Below are positions 20,715 through 32,515 of a stretch of 64,000 bases of DNA, one piece after another. The position numbers and the translations under genes are program-made. The notes below the pieces were generated by a model, which ran no database searches, was not told the origin of the DNA, and was given only the letters and a program-made list of their open reading frames with translations. The DNA is from Dama dama. Lineage: Eukaryota; Chordata; Mammalia; Artiodactyla; Cervidae. Position 1 is the first letter of the stretch. The number at the start of each line of letters is the position of its first letter. The stretch covers positions 15,147,501 through 15,211,500 of the forward strand of contig NC_083701.1 in assembly GCF_033118175.1 (NCBI RefSeq). The letters run 5' to 3'.

Positions 20715-20945
20715 TCATAAAGTCATACCTGATTTCAGATCCCAGTTCTGCACTTGCTCTTCCCAGGACCTAGGCAAGTTACTGAACCTAAGCCCCACTT
20801 ACCGCATCTAGGAACTAGAGATATTTAGAATAGCTCTCTAACTGGGATATTGTGAGGAGTCAGTAAAGTCAGGAACATAAAAAGCCCAGCAGAAAGCCCA
20901 GCATGGAGTAATGATTCAATAAATGTTAGCAATTATGACTAGCTT
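20715..20945 (+). repeat. MIR, near complete
   Basis: 'gatcccagttctgcacttgc', 'ggcaagttactgaacctaag' and the 3' end 'tgattcaataaatgttagca'. Confidence 0.85.
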
Positions 20946-22127
20946 TGCTCAAATGAGTGATCTGAGTTTGAAAAGTAACTCTCCGTTCTCTGTCTGTTCA
21001 CAGTCTGGCTATTAAAGAGTTAAGTTCAAATCTTAGTATTTGACCAGCTCCTTCCCTTCCGGACAAGGAAGTTTATTTTTGCCCTTAATAATCTCAGCTA
21101 CTTGCCATGTTTTAAACAACAGGTGATTCATTACTCTTCATTCAGAGGATACCTGTTAGAGCAAGAATGCTGTGTCTGGCTGGTCAGGGCCTCAAAATTC
21201 TCTCTGGGGTCCTGCTTTGTCTTTTTCACCTGGTCATCAACAAGTCCAGTGTCCTACCAATTCAAGGCAGCTGACAAGGAGAGGCCAGAGGCTGGGATTC
21301 TGATGCAAGATGGTACAGGTAGCTGTGGTCCCTAACTCCAAGAGCATCTTCACCCGGGTCAATTTTATAGTGTCTCCTGACCTGGAAGATAGTCTCTCCA
21401 TATGAACCCTGGTTATTTAATGCACTTGAAAAGGCAACTCCTTTTATAGGCTCTTGTTCTTCTTCAATATTATGGTTACATTTCATACATGCCAGTGTCC
21501 CACCCTCACTTCATCAGCCCATCCCACAGGTCATCAGCAGTTTGGTGACAGTTCCCATAAACTCCTCTCCTTTCTTACCCCAAATCCCTACATCTCTTGG
21601 TCTAAGATCTTTCTATCACTATACAGTAGTGCATTCATCCCTCTCTGGGGGCAAGCCAGGGAGATAATGCCTCCATGAGTGACCCTCAACTAATACAGAA
21701 CAAGAACTAGTAGATTAAATACCTCAGTTAGCTTATCCCTCAGTGGGGCAATTTCGAGATCAGCCAATACTGCCGCTTAACGGGCCCGCAGCACAATTCA
21801 GTCCCAGGTGCACACGGTGACAACTGACTCATTTGCACACCTTAACTAGCTTCCTCCTTTCCCTGGATCAGTTCCTCACTCTCCAAATGAAGCTTCTTCA
21901 GATCACCTCCATTTTGACTGCTGGTACTCAAAATCTCTGCCTGGGGTCTGCTTTTGGGAGAACCCAAACTAAGACAGGTTCTTCAAAGAAAGTTGCGGTT
22001 ATACTAAACGAGCACAAACCATTTTACATCAGGCAGACGTGGCACTGTGAAATATGATATAGAACAAGCCTAAAATGAATAAAACCCCTGGTTACAAAGT
22101 CTCTGTCTCAGCAGACTCCTATAACAC
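20946..22127. other. No gene found; one possible old repeat
   Basis: 21860-21985 ends in 'ctgcttttgggagaacccaa' and 'actaagacag', a known old interspersed-repeat ending that I cannot assign. The rest appears unique. Confidence 0.45.
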
Positions 22128-22518
22128 TGTTCTTGTTGCTCAGACGCCCAGTCATCTCTGACTTTTTGCAATCCCATGGACTGCAGCACACCAGGTTTCC
22201 CTGTCCCTCACCATATCATGGAGTCTGCTCAAGTTCATATCCATTAAATCAGTGATGCCCTCCAACCATCTTATCCTCTGCCCCCTTCTCCTCCTGCCCT
22301 CAATCTTCCCCAGCATCAGGGTCTTTTCTGATGAGTTGGCTCTTTGCATCAGGTGGCCAAAGTATTGCAGTTTCAGCTTCAGCATCAGTCCTTCCAATAA
22401 GTTTTCAGGGTTGGTTTCCTTTAGGACTGACTGGTTTGATCTCCTTACTGTCCAAGGGACTCTCAAGAGTCTTCTCCAGCACCACAGTTTGAAAGCATCA
22501 GTTCCTTGGTGCTGACTA
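22128..22518 (-). mobile_element. ART2A/BovB 3'-end retroposon
   Basis: Reverse copy of about 390 bases reaching 'ccagcaccacagtttgaaag', so it extends further into the BovB frame than most copies here. The minus strand encodes WCWRRLLRVPW-type residues in an open frame. Confidence 0.94.
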
Positions 22519-23380
22519 CCAGTTAACTCCAGGTCAGGGCCTCTTTCACTAGTCATGCCAGCCTCAACCGTGAATATGATGTGAGTGCTTCCAGAGTCTG
22601 TAGCCAGCCAGTGCTGAGGTCTCAGGAATAAATGAATTAGAGTCTCCAAGACCAAGAGGATCAGCTTGAGTGCAATGGCTCAGAAGTTTCTCAGTAGCCT
22701 CTTTACATCTTGGAACTTGACTCAGAAACTGAGAGCATAGAGGTTAAAACCAAAGAAAACAAAAATTAGAATTAGTCCATTTAAATCTCTGTGTCTATTG
22801 AGAGCAAGGTGGCTTAATCTTACAGGCCAGGTGCAAACAGAGACGGGCATTTTCCCCGGACCATCAGGGAACACAGTGAGACGCTGGACAGAGACAGTAG
22901 CCCTGACACAGACACCAGTCACACCAGCCTTGGCAAGAGCCTCCAAAGCTTGGCGTAGACATCAGAGCAGAAAGCTGGAGCTGAAGAAGGGAAAAGTAAA
23001 CACTATACAGGAGCCAGAAGGACAGAGCTCACAGGGACACACGAGCCATCCCCTGGGACTTCCAGGAATAACTGAGGTGAGAGTCTTGGCAAGGACTCCA
23101 AGGCCATGGTGGAAGAGACTAGCATCAGGTGAGCATGGATAAATAAATATATATATGTGTATTGATAATGATAAAGGTGGTGGATGTGATGGATATGGTG
23201 ACCCTGACTCTTGCCCAAACATGTGATCCCTGGGGGCTTAGGAATATAAAATCATGTTTTTCCTAATGGTATTGTAAGTCCCTATAGTACAGAAACTCAT
23301 CTCGCCTTCTAGTATGTTGTTAAACACTCAAAGCTGGGTGAAGAATATAGATTAAGAGAAAGACACAATTTTCTTTTCTA
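22519..23380. other. No gene found; unique sequence
   Basis: A TG/GAT-rich simple stretch lies near 23135-23200 (ATAT and GGTGGATGTGATGG words). Confidence 0.5.
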
Positions 23381-23389
23381 TTTAATGAA

Positions 23390-23612
23390 AGAAGTGAAAG
23401 TGTTAGTCGCTTAGTCACATCTGACTCTGCAACCCCATGGACTGCAGCCCGCCAGCCTCCTCTGTCCTTGGAATTCACTGGACAGAGGCAAGACACTGGA
23501 GTGTGTAGCCTTTCCCTTCTCCAGGGGATCTTCCCAAGATCCAGAGATCAAACCCAGGTCTCCCACAGTGTAGAAAGATTCTTTACTATCTGAGCCACCA
23601 GGGAAGTTCCTG
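23390..23612 (-). mobile_element. Bov-tA SINE with perfect TSD
   Basis: Reverse copy bounded by 'tttaatgaa' at 23381-23389 and 23613-23621. Confidence 0.95.
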
Positions 23613-23699
23613 TTTAATGAACTTAATACAAAAAGTTTAAGCTTCATCCCTTCGCCCTTGTCCCTTGGTTAGAGGCTGCTTTTTTGCTGGGTCTGCTGA

Positions 23700-23975
23700 G
23701 GACAGAAGCCTGTGTATTCAGTGCTTCACACTGGCCTACTCATCATCACACAACAGCCAGACCCACCTCAAATTGGAAAGTACAATCTCAAAGCCCTCCC
23801 AGTTTGGCCCAGCTCTAAGAACAATCAACCCAGAAAACGTGGAATGGAGAAAGCATCTTTGCAGGCATGGACCATTTCCAAAATAATAAATGATGTTGTT
23901 ATAAACCACAAAGTGTGGGGGTCTCTTGTTACACAGCAACAGGTAATTAACACACCCTCGCTGAAGGTCTGTGCC
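23700..23975 (+). mobile_element. MaLR-type LTR remnant
   Basis: The 3' end 'aaccacaaagtgtgggggtc', 'tcttgttacacagcaacagg' and an upstream AATAAA near 23885 fit an old MLT1-like LTR. Confidence 0.5.
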
Positions 23976-24084
23976 CCACACTTAAGATAACACCATTCTA
24001 AAGGGCCGACATTAAGTCACCATTCCAGTGGGGTGAGTGGGATAATGATAAAAAGCAGAGAGACAGAAAACTAGATGAAGTCAA

Positions 24085-24270
24085 AAGCCTCGTGTTCTGG
24101 TTCCAACTCTATCAAGACTCCCCAGCTGTGTGAGCTCCGTGAGATCATTTCCTCTTCTGTAAAGTGGAATTCATGATAAATACCCATCTGACGTCACACT
24201 GTCATTATTAGACTCAGATGAGAGAACCCAAGCAAAAACTTTGTAATACGTGAGATTATATCCCAAGTAA
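24085..24270 (+). repeat. MIR
   Basis: 'gttctggttccaactctatc', 'agctgtgtgagctccgtgag', 'tcctcttctgtaaagtgg'. Confidence 0.7.
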
Positions 24271-24879
24271 GGGGTTATAATCATCCTCATTATCAAAATC
24301 ATCTTTATTGATGGGTGTTACAAAGTAAAGCTGGCAAAAGTTAAAATGGCTCAGTCAAAGTGAACAGAACCCACTCTGAGTATTTGGAACAAGGTGAAGA
24401 TAACATGGGAAATGGCTTACGTGGGTGATGGAAAGGCTGGAAAACCCACCAAGAAGTAATGGGGCAACCAACGATTAATAATAGCAGGAAGTTCCTTAGC
24501 TGGAGGGACAGAGGGAGGCAGCAGGATCATAGGAACCCAAGGCCTGGGGTCACTTGATAAGAAGCTGGAACTATGGTGGGAGCCAGAGCCAAGAACGAAA
24601 TGCAACCTCTGCCACGCACTCCTGAAGGCGGCGGGGAGAAGAAATGCCCCTTCCGATGTCTCCCTTCCCAGTGCCCTTCAATAATGGTCCAGTGCCTCCC
24701 ATATGCCAGACCCAGCCAGAAACCAGCTGACACAGGAGTGACAAGGAGATCTGGAGCCAGCAAGCCCTGGGCCAAAGAAGCAGCCTATTCAACCAGAAAT
24801 GCGATAATGCACTGGAAATGGAAGTAACATACTACAAAGTCCCAAAGACTCCGACTCCAAAAGAGCCTGGCAATTCATC
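24271..24879. other. No gene found; unique sequence
   Basis: Nothing recognised. Confidence 0.5.
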
Positions 24880-25015
24880 TGGCGCAATCCCTCATTCTCC
24901 AGGTGAGGCTTCAAAGAGGAAAATGACATGACTTGCCCCAAATCAGCTGGCTAGGGGAAGCCTGGAACCAGGGCCTCTGAATTCCCAGTTCATTGCTTTT
25001 CTTCACAGCATTAAC
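24880..25015 (-). repeat. MIR
   Basis: 'cattctccaggtgaggcttc', 'atgacttgccccaaatcagc' and 'ctggaaccagggcctctg' in reversed MIR order. Confidence 0.75.
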
Positions 25016-25189
25016 TTTACCATAATGACTAGCAGAAGCACTTCAGCTTCACAACAGGAGGTATTCCAATAGTTGATTTCTGAGATGGCTATTTGAACCT
25101 GAGAACTCACTTTCCCCTGAAACAAGGTTACCTTGGCTGACTGTGGTCCCAGTCTGGCTATTGAGCCCACAGCATGAGAAGAAAGGAGG

Positions 25190-25419
25190 GCTTCCCAGGT
25201 GGCTTAATGCTAAAGAACCCGTCTGACAATGCAGAAGACTCAAGACACATGGGTTTGATCCCAGGGTTAGGAAGAGCCCTTCAAGTAAGAAATGGCAACC
25301 CGCTCCAGTATTCTTGCCTGGAGAATCCCACAGACAGAGGAGCCTGGTGGGCTGCAGTCCATGGGGTCACAGAGAGTCAGACACGACTGAGCGACTAAAC
25401 ACACACACACACACACAGG
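25190..25419 (+). mobile_element. Bov-tA SINE with (AC)n tail
   Basis: Complete copy ending in 'gactgagcgactaaac' and an AC-repeat tail (25398-25419). Confidence 0.94.
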
Positions 25420-26759
25420 CTGATGAGCATCTTTCTTCCCAGGGCAGAAGAGAAGAGAGTCTCCCCCATGCCCTTGCTCTGCCATTCAAGGTGTGATGGG
25501 CCTGGGGACCCCTGCTACCCCTTACTGCTATTCCTCCCCACAGTGGTCATTCCCGTTGCTGCAGGGCCCGCAATGGAGTAAGAGCACCTGGAAGGCTGAA
25601 AGCAGGTTCTTTTTTTTTTTTTTTTAACACCTTTGTACCCTCAGCATCCTTCCAGTAACCAGCCAGCCCAACCCTGTGACTGCCAGCATGCTCACCCTAG
25701 AGGGGTCTGAAATAGCAACTTCAAAGAATAGGCATTATTATGAAATCATTTTATATCAGGAAAATGGGGGCGGGGGAGTCTTTTGTTTTTCTACTGCAAG
25801 TGAAACAGAAACATTTGCATGCACACACACAAAGTGCCCTTAGATGGTGAGGAGAGTGAGGGGAGATGCTGAGAGGTGGGGGCCTGTTATCTGTGAGATG
25901 AAGGCTCCATTCTCTGGGGCTGCAATTCTCCTGCGATTTGGGCAGAGAATTCTTTAACTGCTGCAAGGGTGCCCACACTAGATCTTCTGGTTTTGGACTT
26001 GCCTCCTGCAATTCGTGAGCTCCAATTTCAATAACCAACCACCCAAAAAGAAAGAAATTACCCATCCATCCAAAAACGAGAATGAGGGCAAATTCCCCAG
26101 GAACTTAAAATGCAACTTGGGTGCTAATGCAGAAATGGAAACCGAAATACACTTTCTGCTCTGCAGGTCAAAATGCATAGACGTATTTCCTCAAAACTTG
26201 ACCCTACCTCCCAGCTGCAGAGAACAGGAAATCCAAGTCTGTAGAGCTTTGCTGCATTCACACTCCAGTGGCCTCAGCCATGAAGCTTCCCTACCCTGCA
26301 GGGTGGAATTGACTGGTCCCCATCCCTCACCCCCATGCCCCTGTTTCTTTTGCCATCCCACTGGCTCAAGGGCACCAAATACAGTACCACAAGTAGAGCA
26401 CTGGCAAATTCAGGAGATGCTATTTCCGTCAGCTGCGGTGTGAATGGCACCCCCCGGAGTTGTGCCACGCTTCTATTAGAACATCTTGCCAATGGCAGTG
26501 TGTTAAGACTGACACCTACAAGGCCACAAGCTTCTGGCTGAATTACAGTCATCTCTGGGACTCTAGCACCTAACACAGTACAGAGAATCTCAATGTAACC
26601 TTGAAGGGATTTCAGAAGCAATGAATTTGAGAGGATAGTCAGCACCCCCACTTAGACAGGAAATAAGTAGTTATTTTAAATAGCAGTAGCATCCTAATTA
26701 GAGTATGGATTCTTCTTCTAATAACCTTGGATACTTTAAAGAGTAAATATAACAAGAGT
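25420..26759. other. No gene found; unique sequence
   Basis: A T16 run lies at about 25610-25625. Overlapping open frames of up to 142 codons on both strands at 26015-26650 have no domain, no consistent frame and no splice context. Confidence 0.5.
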
Positions 26760-26925
26760 GATTAAGATCTCTGGCTCTGAGATCAGAAGGATTTGGTTTT
26801 GAATCCTTGCTCCACAACTACTAAACCAAAGTTCTCTAAGCTTTAGTTTCCTCATCTGTGAAGCTCTATGGAGATCACGCCTTAGTCTAGTGTCTTATAC
26901 ACAGTAATGTGCAGTATGCCTTGGG
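26760..26925 (+). repeat. MIR
   Basis: 'tctctggctctgagatcaga', 'tgaatccttgctccacaac', 'agtttcctcatctgtgaagc'. Confidence 0.85.
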
Positions 26926-26974
26926 TGTAATGATGAAGTAGATTGTTAATGGGAGGGTGGGAGGGAAGAGGGCA

Positions 26975-27062
26975 CTGAATCCGGAGAGATACAGCTTCAA
27001 ATCTGACACCACTAACACTGTGACCTTAAGTTCCTTTCTTGGTCTCAATCTGCTCCTTTTTT
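26975..27062 (+). repeat. MIR fragment
   Basis: 'gagatacagcttcaaatctg' and 'aacactgtgaccttaagttc'. Confidence 0.65.
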
Positions 27063-27374
27063 AAGATCAAAGGTCATTAGAGGATGTCTCAGGTCCCTTC
27101 TCCAGTATCCCCTCCCTCCTCTCTCCTGATCCTTTTTTGCCGCTTTCCTTCATATCCTGCAGGTGGTGCTGCTGAGTTAAGAAGAAAACCTGTTTTTCTG
27201 CAGCCGGGTTCCCAGCTGCCAAGTCTCTGCTTGAACAGCAGACTGGGAACTAGGGAAGTCACTTACTTGTTGCTGAAAATGCCCCGGGGCAGTAAACGAA
27301 TCGTTCCGTTTCCTTTCTTGCCTACTTGGCCTCTGCTGGTGCCATGAAAGCTCTCTGGGTGTGGGGAGGCAGCC

Positions 27375-27555
27375 GGCCCTGAAATTCCAAGTCCAGTTCC
27401 ACTACTTCCTGGCCAGTGACCTTGAGCAAAGGCATTTGCCCTCTTGAAGTCTCAATACGGACACCCCTGGAAACGGTGGGAAACTTCGTTAAATAGCGTT
27501 CATCAATTGAAGAGCCCAGTGCCTGGCCCATAGTAAATATTCAAGAAATTTATTT
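27375..27555 (+). repeat. MIR
   Basis: 'ggccagtgaccttgagcaaa' and the 3' end 'agtgcctggcccatagtaaa'. Confidence 0.7.
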
Positions 27556-27879
27556 CCCTTTCCTTCCCCGCCTTTCACTCACTAAGGACTACGGCTAGTG
27601 CTTGAGAAGAAATGAACTGTGCAGTGCCAGGGTGATGAGAAGGTGGGCTTCCCAAGGGGATTCACTGAGGACAGGACATGTCATCTGAGGCTGGAAAGAT
27701 GAGGAGGAGAGATGTCCGGGGCAGAAGGGCCACCCCGTGCAAAGACAGCATGTCCTACCCAGCTCCCCTGCCCCATCCTGAGTCTGATCTGTGAGCCCCA
27801 TCACAGACTGATCCTGAGTCCCGCGGCTGTGTCTCCTGAGCCCGGAGCCCACCTTGTTCATGCCTCTAAGAAGGCAGTT
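27551..27879. other. No gene found
   Basis: 27600-27720 ('gtcatctgaggctggaaaga') may belong to the unnamed old repeat class. The rest is unique. Confidence 0.45.
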
Positions 27880-28010
27880 ATCTGCCTGTGTTGTAAGTTA
27901 TATATATCCAGTCATGTCTCTTTAAGGACTAGGAGTACATTTTATTCATCTTTGGCTCCCTGGAGCCTGGCACAACAAATGCCTCAATGAACAGATGAGC
28001 TGACGAATGT
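27880..28010 (+). repeat. L2 3' end
   Basis: 'aaggactaggagtacatttt', 'ggctccctggagcctggcac' and 'gcctcaatgaacagatgag'. Confidence 0.65.
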
Positions 28011-28043
28011 ACCACATTGGCATCATCCTGGCTCTTTTTTTCT

Positions 28044-28260
28044 GCATGCTAAGTTGATTCAGTCATGTCTGACTCTTTGTGACCCCATGGACCGTAGCCT
28101 GCCAGGCTCCTCTGTCCAAGGAATTCTCCAGGCAAGAATACTGGAGTGGGTTGCCATTTTCTGCTCCAGAGGATCTTCCTGACCTAGGGATTGAACTCAT
28201 GTCTATTATGTCTCCTGCATTGCAGGTAGGTTCTTTACCACTAGTGCCACCTGGGAAGCC
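28044..28260 (-). mobile_element. Bov-tA SINE
   Basis: Reverse copy. The head is the 'actagtgccacctgggaagc' variant. Confidence 0.93.
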
Positions 28261-28351
28261 CTCTATTTTCCTCTAAGCTTTTTTTTTTTTTTTTAATGTG
28301 TACCATTTTTGAAGTCTGTATTGAATTTGTTACAATATTACTTCCATTTCA

Positions 28352-28470
28352 TGTTTTGGTTTTTTGGCCTCCAGAAGTATAGAATCATAGCTCCCTGACC
28401 AGGAATTAAATCAACAACCCCTGCATTAGAAGGCAAAGTCTTAACCACTGGACTGCCAGGGAAGTCCCCT
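28352..28470 (-). mobile_element. CHR-type SINE, short
   Basis: 'ggttttttggcctccagaag' through 'ctggactgccagggaagtcc' in reverse. Confidence 0.85.
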
Positions 28471-28679
28471 CATCCAGTCGTTCACTGGATGTCTCTATAC
28501 AAAGGCATCCTGACCTTTAGCTGCACCTCCCCCAACACGTATCTAGCCCTTGATACCTGGTGGGTCCTCAATACATGCTCTCACTGTTGAAATTAAGTTG
28601 CATTTTCATTTACTGAGTACCTGATGTGTGCCAGGCACTGGAGATGCAAAGATATGCAAGGAAGGGCTCATTTTAGAAG

Positions 28680-28875
28680 GATAAAAGTATAGGAACACAT
28701 ATGCAACATTCACTGTGTTCATATCCCACGGCTAAGTGCTCTGTACATTCTCTCCCTCTTAATGCTCACCAAACCCTATGAAATTAACACCATTTCACAG
28801 ATGGGGAAAGTGAGACCCAGCTGGGGAGACTTGTACAAGATGGCAGAGCCAGACTGAAAGCCAGGAGTCTGGCAT
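28680..28875 (-). repeat. MIR
   Basis: 'cggctaagtgctctgtacat', 'caccatttcacagatgggga' and 'agatggcagagccagactga'. Confidence 0.85.
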
Positions 28876-29454
28876 GAAAGGCCTTGCCACTCAGCACTGT
28901 GTCGTGAACATACGCAGGTGTGTGTATACACATCACGTGTTCAGTGATTTGTTCAGAGTGATGTGTTCAGGGCTCAGGACTCTGATGGCAGTTGGGAAAG
29001 ATGTCCCAGAGGAGAGTCAGGAAGGGCTTTCCAGATGGATCACGGTGCCAGTGGGGAAGGTGCTGGAGAGGGAGAGGAAGGAACATTCTAGAAGGAGAGA
29101 AGAGGTGTGCAGTCTGCAGGGAACATGGCAGTGAGACAGAGCCTGTCTGGGAGATGCCGGCTGCTCCTCCCCTCTGGAAGGTCAAGTGCTGAGTCTAGAA
29201 CAGGCCATCTCAGGAAAAGACACACAGTACTAAAGACTCTAGAAACACATTCTCTAGAGATAAGTCTAACAAATAGAAAGCTCCCCCCCCCCACCCCACC
29301 CCTTTTGAAGAGCTGATCTGTGTGACTTGCCTGCTTTAGTCTGGGCAATCAAAACATACAAAGGCCCCAAACACTTATTCAACATCCACTAAACACCTAC
29401 CAGGTGACAGGCACTTGCCAATGAGCACCCAGTCTGGGCTGTATGTGTTGTACA
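28876..29454. other. No gene found
   Basis: Includes a C-rich run at 29281-29301 and, at 28990-29110, a possible piece of the unnamed old repeat. Confidence 0.45.
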
Positions 29455-29690
29455 ATGGGAGCTGGTGGAACAGTAAGATTTGAATCTGTCCAGGTTTGAA
29501 TCTCAGCTCTGGTAAACACTCACCTTGCACAAATTGCTTCTCCTGTCTGTCTCGTGTTTCCTCATGTGTTAACAGAATACTGATAGACAGCAATCATACA
29601 GGACCGTTGTTTTAAATGAATTCTTTTATTAAAGGGCTTAGAATACAGCCTGGAAGATAGTAAGCATTTAGTAGATGCTGGATATTTACA
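29455..29690 (+). repeat. MIR
   Basis: 'gtttgaatctcagctctgg', 'tgcacaaattgcttctcctg' and 'gatagtaagcatttagtaga'. Confidence 0.8.
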
Positions 29691-30156
29691 TGTGTGCTCT
29701 CACTGAAAATTTACTCCTGATTGAACACCTACTAAGTGCCAAGCACTGGGTTAGAAGCAGGTTAAGAGATATTAAAGAGAGAACCAGGGGGCCAAAATGG
29801 CATCACTTGTGCTAAATCCCATGATACCAAAACTGGATTTAAAACCTGACTTACCTGCAATTTCAACCTTCCCCCAAAATGTAATCTTAATCACCCAGTC
29901 TGGAATTTTCTGGTTGGCACCAATGAGGTAATCTGTCACAGGGGTGTGTCCCTCCCCCCCCTCCCCTCTCCCTTTGACAGGCAGTTCGCATGACAAAGAT
30001 GTCTGCTGGTCCTTTCCTCAAAAGAAGAGTTTCTGGCCTGAAATGATGTTTTCCTTTGCAACATTTTCCTTTGCTGAAAGGATGTTTTCCTCTGCCCCTC
30101 CTGCCCGTAAACACCTTCCATTTGTCCAGCCCTTCCAAGTACCTATCTACTTGATG
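29691..30156. other. No gene found; short internal repeats
   Basis: 29700-29770 is an L2/MIR-like tail ('aacacctactaagtgccaag'). 29946-29972 is a pyrimidine run. At 30040-30095, 'gatgttttcct' and 'cattttcctttgc' words recur two to three times as a tiny degenerate tandem array. Confidence 0.5.
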
Positions 30157-30369
30157 TGTGTATGTGTGAGTCACTCAGGTGTGTCCAACTCTTTGTGACC
30201 CCCAAGGACTGTAACCCGCCAGGGTCCTCTATCATGGAATTCCCCTGGCAAGAATACTAGTGGAGTGGGTAGCCATTTCCTTCTCCAGGGGATCTTCTGA
30301 CCCAGGGATCAAACCTGGGTCTCCTGCATTGCAGGCGGATTCTTTACCTCTGAGCCACCAGGGAAGCCC
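30157..30369 (-). mobile_element. Bov-tA SINE
   Basis: Reverse copy ending 'gagccaccagggaagccc'. Confidence 0.93.
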
Positions 30370-31090
30370 ATTTACTCCATGGTTTGCTGCCTGATTCATC
30401 AGTTGTTGAGTAAAGCCAATTAGATCTTCACATTTACTCATTGAATTTTGCTTTTTAACAGAGATGAGTAAGACTGCAGCCACTGTACTCCAACAGGGTA
30501 GAGTCTAGTAAGACTGAGGCTTATGACAGAAGTGATTACAACACAGAGGAATAGTCCTATATTGATAATAATAATAATGAGGAATTCTCATCTGTGGTGT
30601 GATTCTTGGGTGTGAAGCTCTGTGTAAAGCTGCCTGTGTATCCGATCCTCCCCACAGAGCTTTAGAGAGAGACCATCATTGTCTCTAGCTCTGCTTGAAG
30701 AAACAAGACTTCTCAGGAAAGGATGCAGCTGGTGTCTCGGTTCAGAGCAGAGGCCAAGCTCCTAAGTAGGATGCGCAGAGCTGGGGAGTGCGGGGTGGGC
30801 GGTGGGCACGAGGAGGGAGCAAGTTCACCCTCCAGTGGGTTAGAGGGGAAGCCACACAGGGCAGGTGAAGTCTAAGCCCTGCCTTAAAGGATGCTGATGC
30901 TGAGAAAGACAAGGGATCCGTGGGGGGAGGGGGGGGGCGGTCGCAGAGCACGTGCCGCAGAGGTCTGGGTGTAAGAACATTAGGCAAGTAGCAAAAGGAA
31001 GCTGGAGTGGGGGAGGCCTTGAGTGCGGAGCTATGGGGTTCAGACTGTTCCTGCAGAAGACGGAGACTTTTTGCAGGTTTCCAATCAGGG
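30370..31090. other. No gene; old unnamed repeat at the right end
   Basis: A G-run lies at 30920-30938. 30955-31080 ('aaggaagctggagtggggga', 'ggccttgagtgcggagctat') belongs to the same old repeat class as 9283-9425 and abuts the CpG island. Confidence 0.45.
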
Positions 31091-31094
31091 ACAC

Positions 31095-31440
31095 GTTGCT
31101 CTCCACTACCCCCTCGGCCCGCCCCGCCCCCGGAATCTGGGCCAAGCCAGGATCCTCTGGCTTCTCATTAACGCGCGGGTCAAGAAGCCCGTCCGGCCTC
31201 CATACGGCGCGTAAATAATTGACAGTGATGGAGCGTGTTTATGTGGGATGCCCGCCAGTCGCCTGGCTCCTTCAGCCTCAGTGCTTCCTCTCGCTCCGCT
31301 GGCCAACAAGGTCCCCGGGGACCCGCAGGGAGGCTCGGAGGCTCGGGAGCACCCGAGGACTCCGTCCAGCCAGGCCGTGCCGTGGGAGGCAGGGATTTCA
31401 CGGTCCGGGAACGCCCGGAGCCCTCGGTCCTGGTTCCCAG
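31095..31440. promoter_or_regulatory. CpG island
   Basis: I count about 31 CpG dinucleotides in about 350 bases with roughly 62-65% G+C, an observed/expected ratio near 0.9. Nowhere else in the window approaches this. The flanks fall quickly to ordinary CpG-poor sequence. Several overlapping open frames on both strands follow from the lack of AT-rich stops and do not indicate coding. Such islands mark promoters or CpG-rich enhancers. No TATA box, splice donor or exon is evident, so it may be an orphan island. Confidence 0.75.
31211..31242 (+). promoter_or_regulatory. Paired forkhead-like sites around a PBX/MEIS-like site
   Basis: Within the CpG island, GTAAATA (31211-31217) and TGTTTAT (31236-31242) match forkhead consensus in opposite orientations. 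TAATTGACAG (31216-31225) differs at one base from the PBX-MEIS decamer TGATTGACAG and includes the TGACAG half-site. This is motif evidence only. Confidence 0.35.
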
Positions 31441-31759
31441 GGAAATCACGTCCACTCCAACCCTGTAAAGGCCTGAAGGGGCCTTTCCAGCTCTCAGCAC
31501 ATTTCTCAGAAAACAAGACAGAAAGGGCTGAGGCAGCCTGGGGGATGGAGCCTAGGCCGGGCCTGGAAGTGAGGAGAGCCGGCTGGGGAACGCCGGGTGG
31601 GTGGGGGGTTCCTGCCTGAGCCTGCAGGCACTCGGGCTGTGAAGATCCTCAACCCCTGTTCTACCTGTCCCCCGTGGAAAATAGTTAATCCATCTGCCAA
31701 GTGCAAAAATTAAATGGCACAAGTGTGACTGTAATTATTAAGAAGAAATATACATACTT

Positions 31760-32515
31760 GCTCTTCATCCTGGTTCCTTACATAGAATTCCTAAAACTCT
31801 TGGAATTTCGGAGGTGAAGAGAGTGATCAAGGTGTCTTTTGTTATTTAAGTGAGGTAACTTTTGGAAAGCCCCAACTTCACCTAAGGATAGGGGCGGGTT
31901 GCCAGGGAGACCAGCCAAGTGATTACAGGGTGGGAAATTTCAGCCCTACCCTGTAACCTCTGGGGAGGGGAGAAAGTCTGGTGATTGAGTTCAGTTGCCT
32001 AAGGCCAATGATTTAATCAATTGTTCTGACTTCCTGAAACCTCCATAAAAATCCCAAGAGATGGGCTTTCCCAGAGCTTCTGGGTTGAAGAACCAAATTC
32101 CTCCACAGGCCAGAGTGATGGTCCTCAAACTCCACAGGGGCAGAAGCCCCCGCGTTTGGGACCTCATCCTATGTATCTCTTCACCTGGCTATTGATTCAT
32201 ATCCTTTCATATTCTTTATAATAAACCAGTAGTCTAGTAAGTGAACTGATTTCCTGAGTTCTCTGAGTCGCTCTGGCAAATCAATCCAGCCCAAAGAGAG
32301 AAACATGGGAATCTCCAATTTATTGGTAGTCAGTCAGAAGCATAGGTAATGATCTTGACTTGCCGTAAACATCTGAAGTGGGGGTGGCCTTGTGGGACTG
32401 AGCCCTTAGACTGTGAAATATGATGCTACTTCGGATAGCAGTAGTGACAGAAGTCAGTTAGGTGTAGGACACCCAGATGGTGTCTCGAATTTCTCGGCGG
32501 TGTGGGAAAAAACAC
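31760..32515 (+). mobile_element. ERV-type solo LTR, old
   Basis: It has an LTR-like order: 'ccaatgatttaatcaattg', 'cctccataaaaatcccaag', AATAAA at 32220-32225, 'gaactgatttcctgagttct', 'ctgaagtgggggtggccttg', 'gtgggactgagcccttaga' and 'taggacacccagatggtg'. It is probably ERVL-related, but the family is not certain. No gag, pol or env sequence adjoins it. Confidence 0.65.

Noticed and set aside
31106..31619. Overlapping open frames of 77-136 codons on both strands
   Set aside because: They coincide with the CpG island. Simultaneous openness on both strands reflects base composition.
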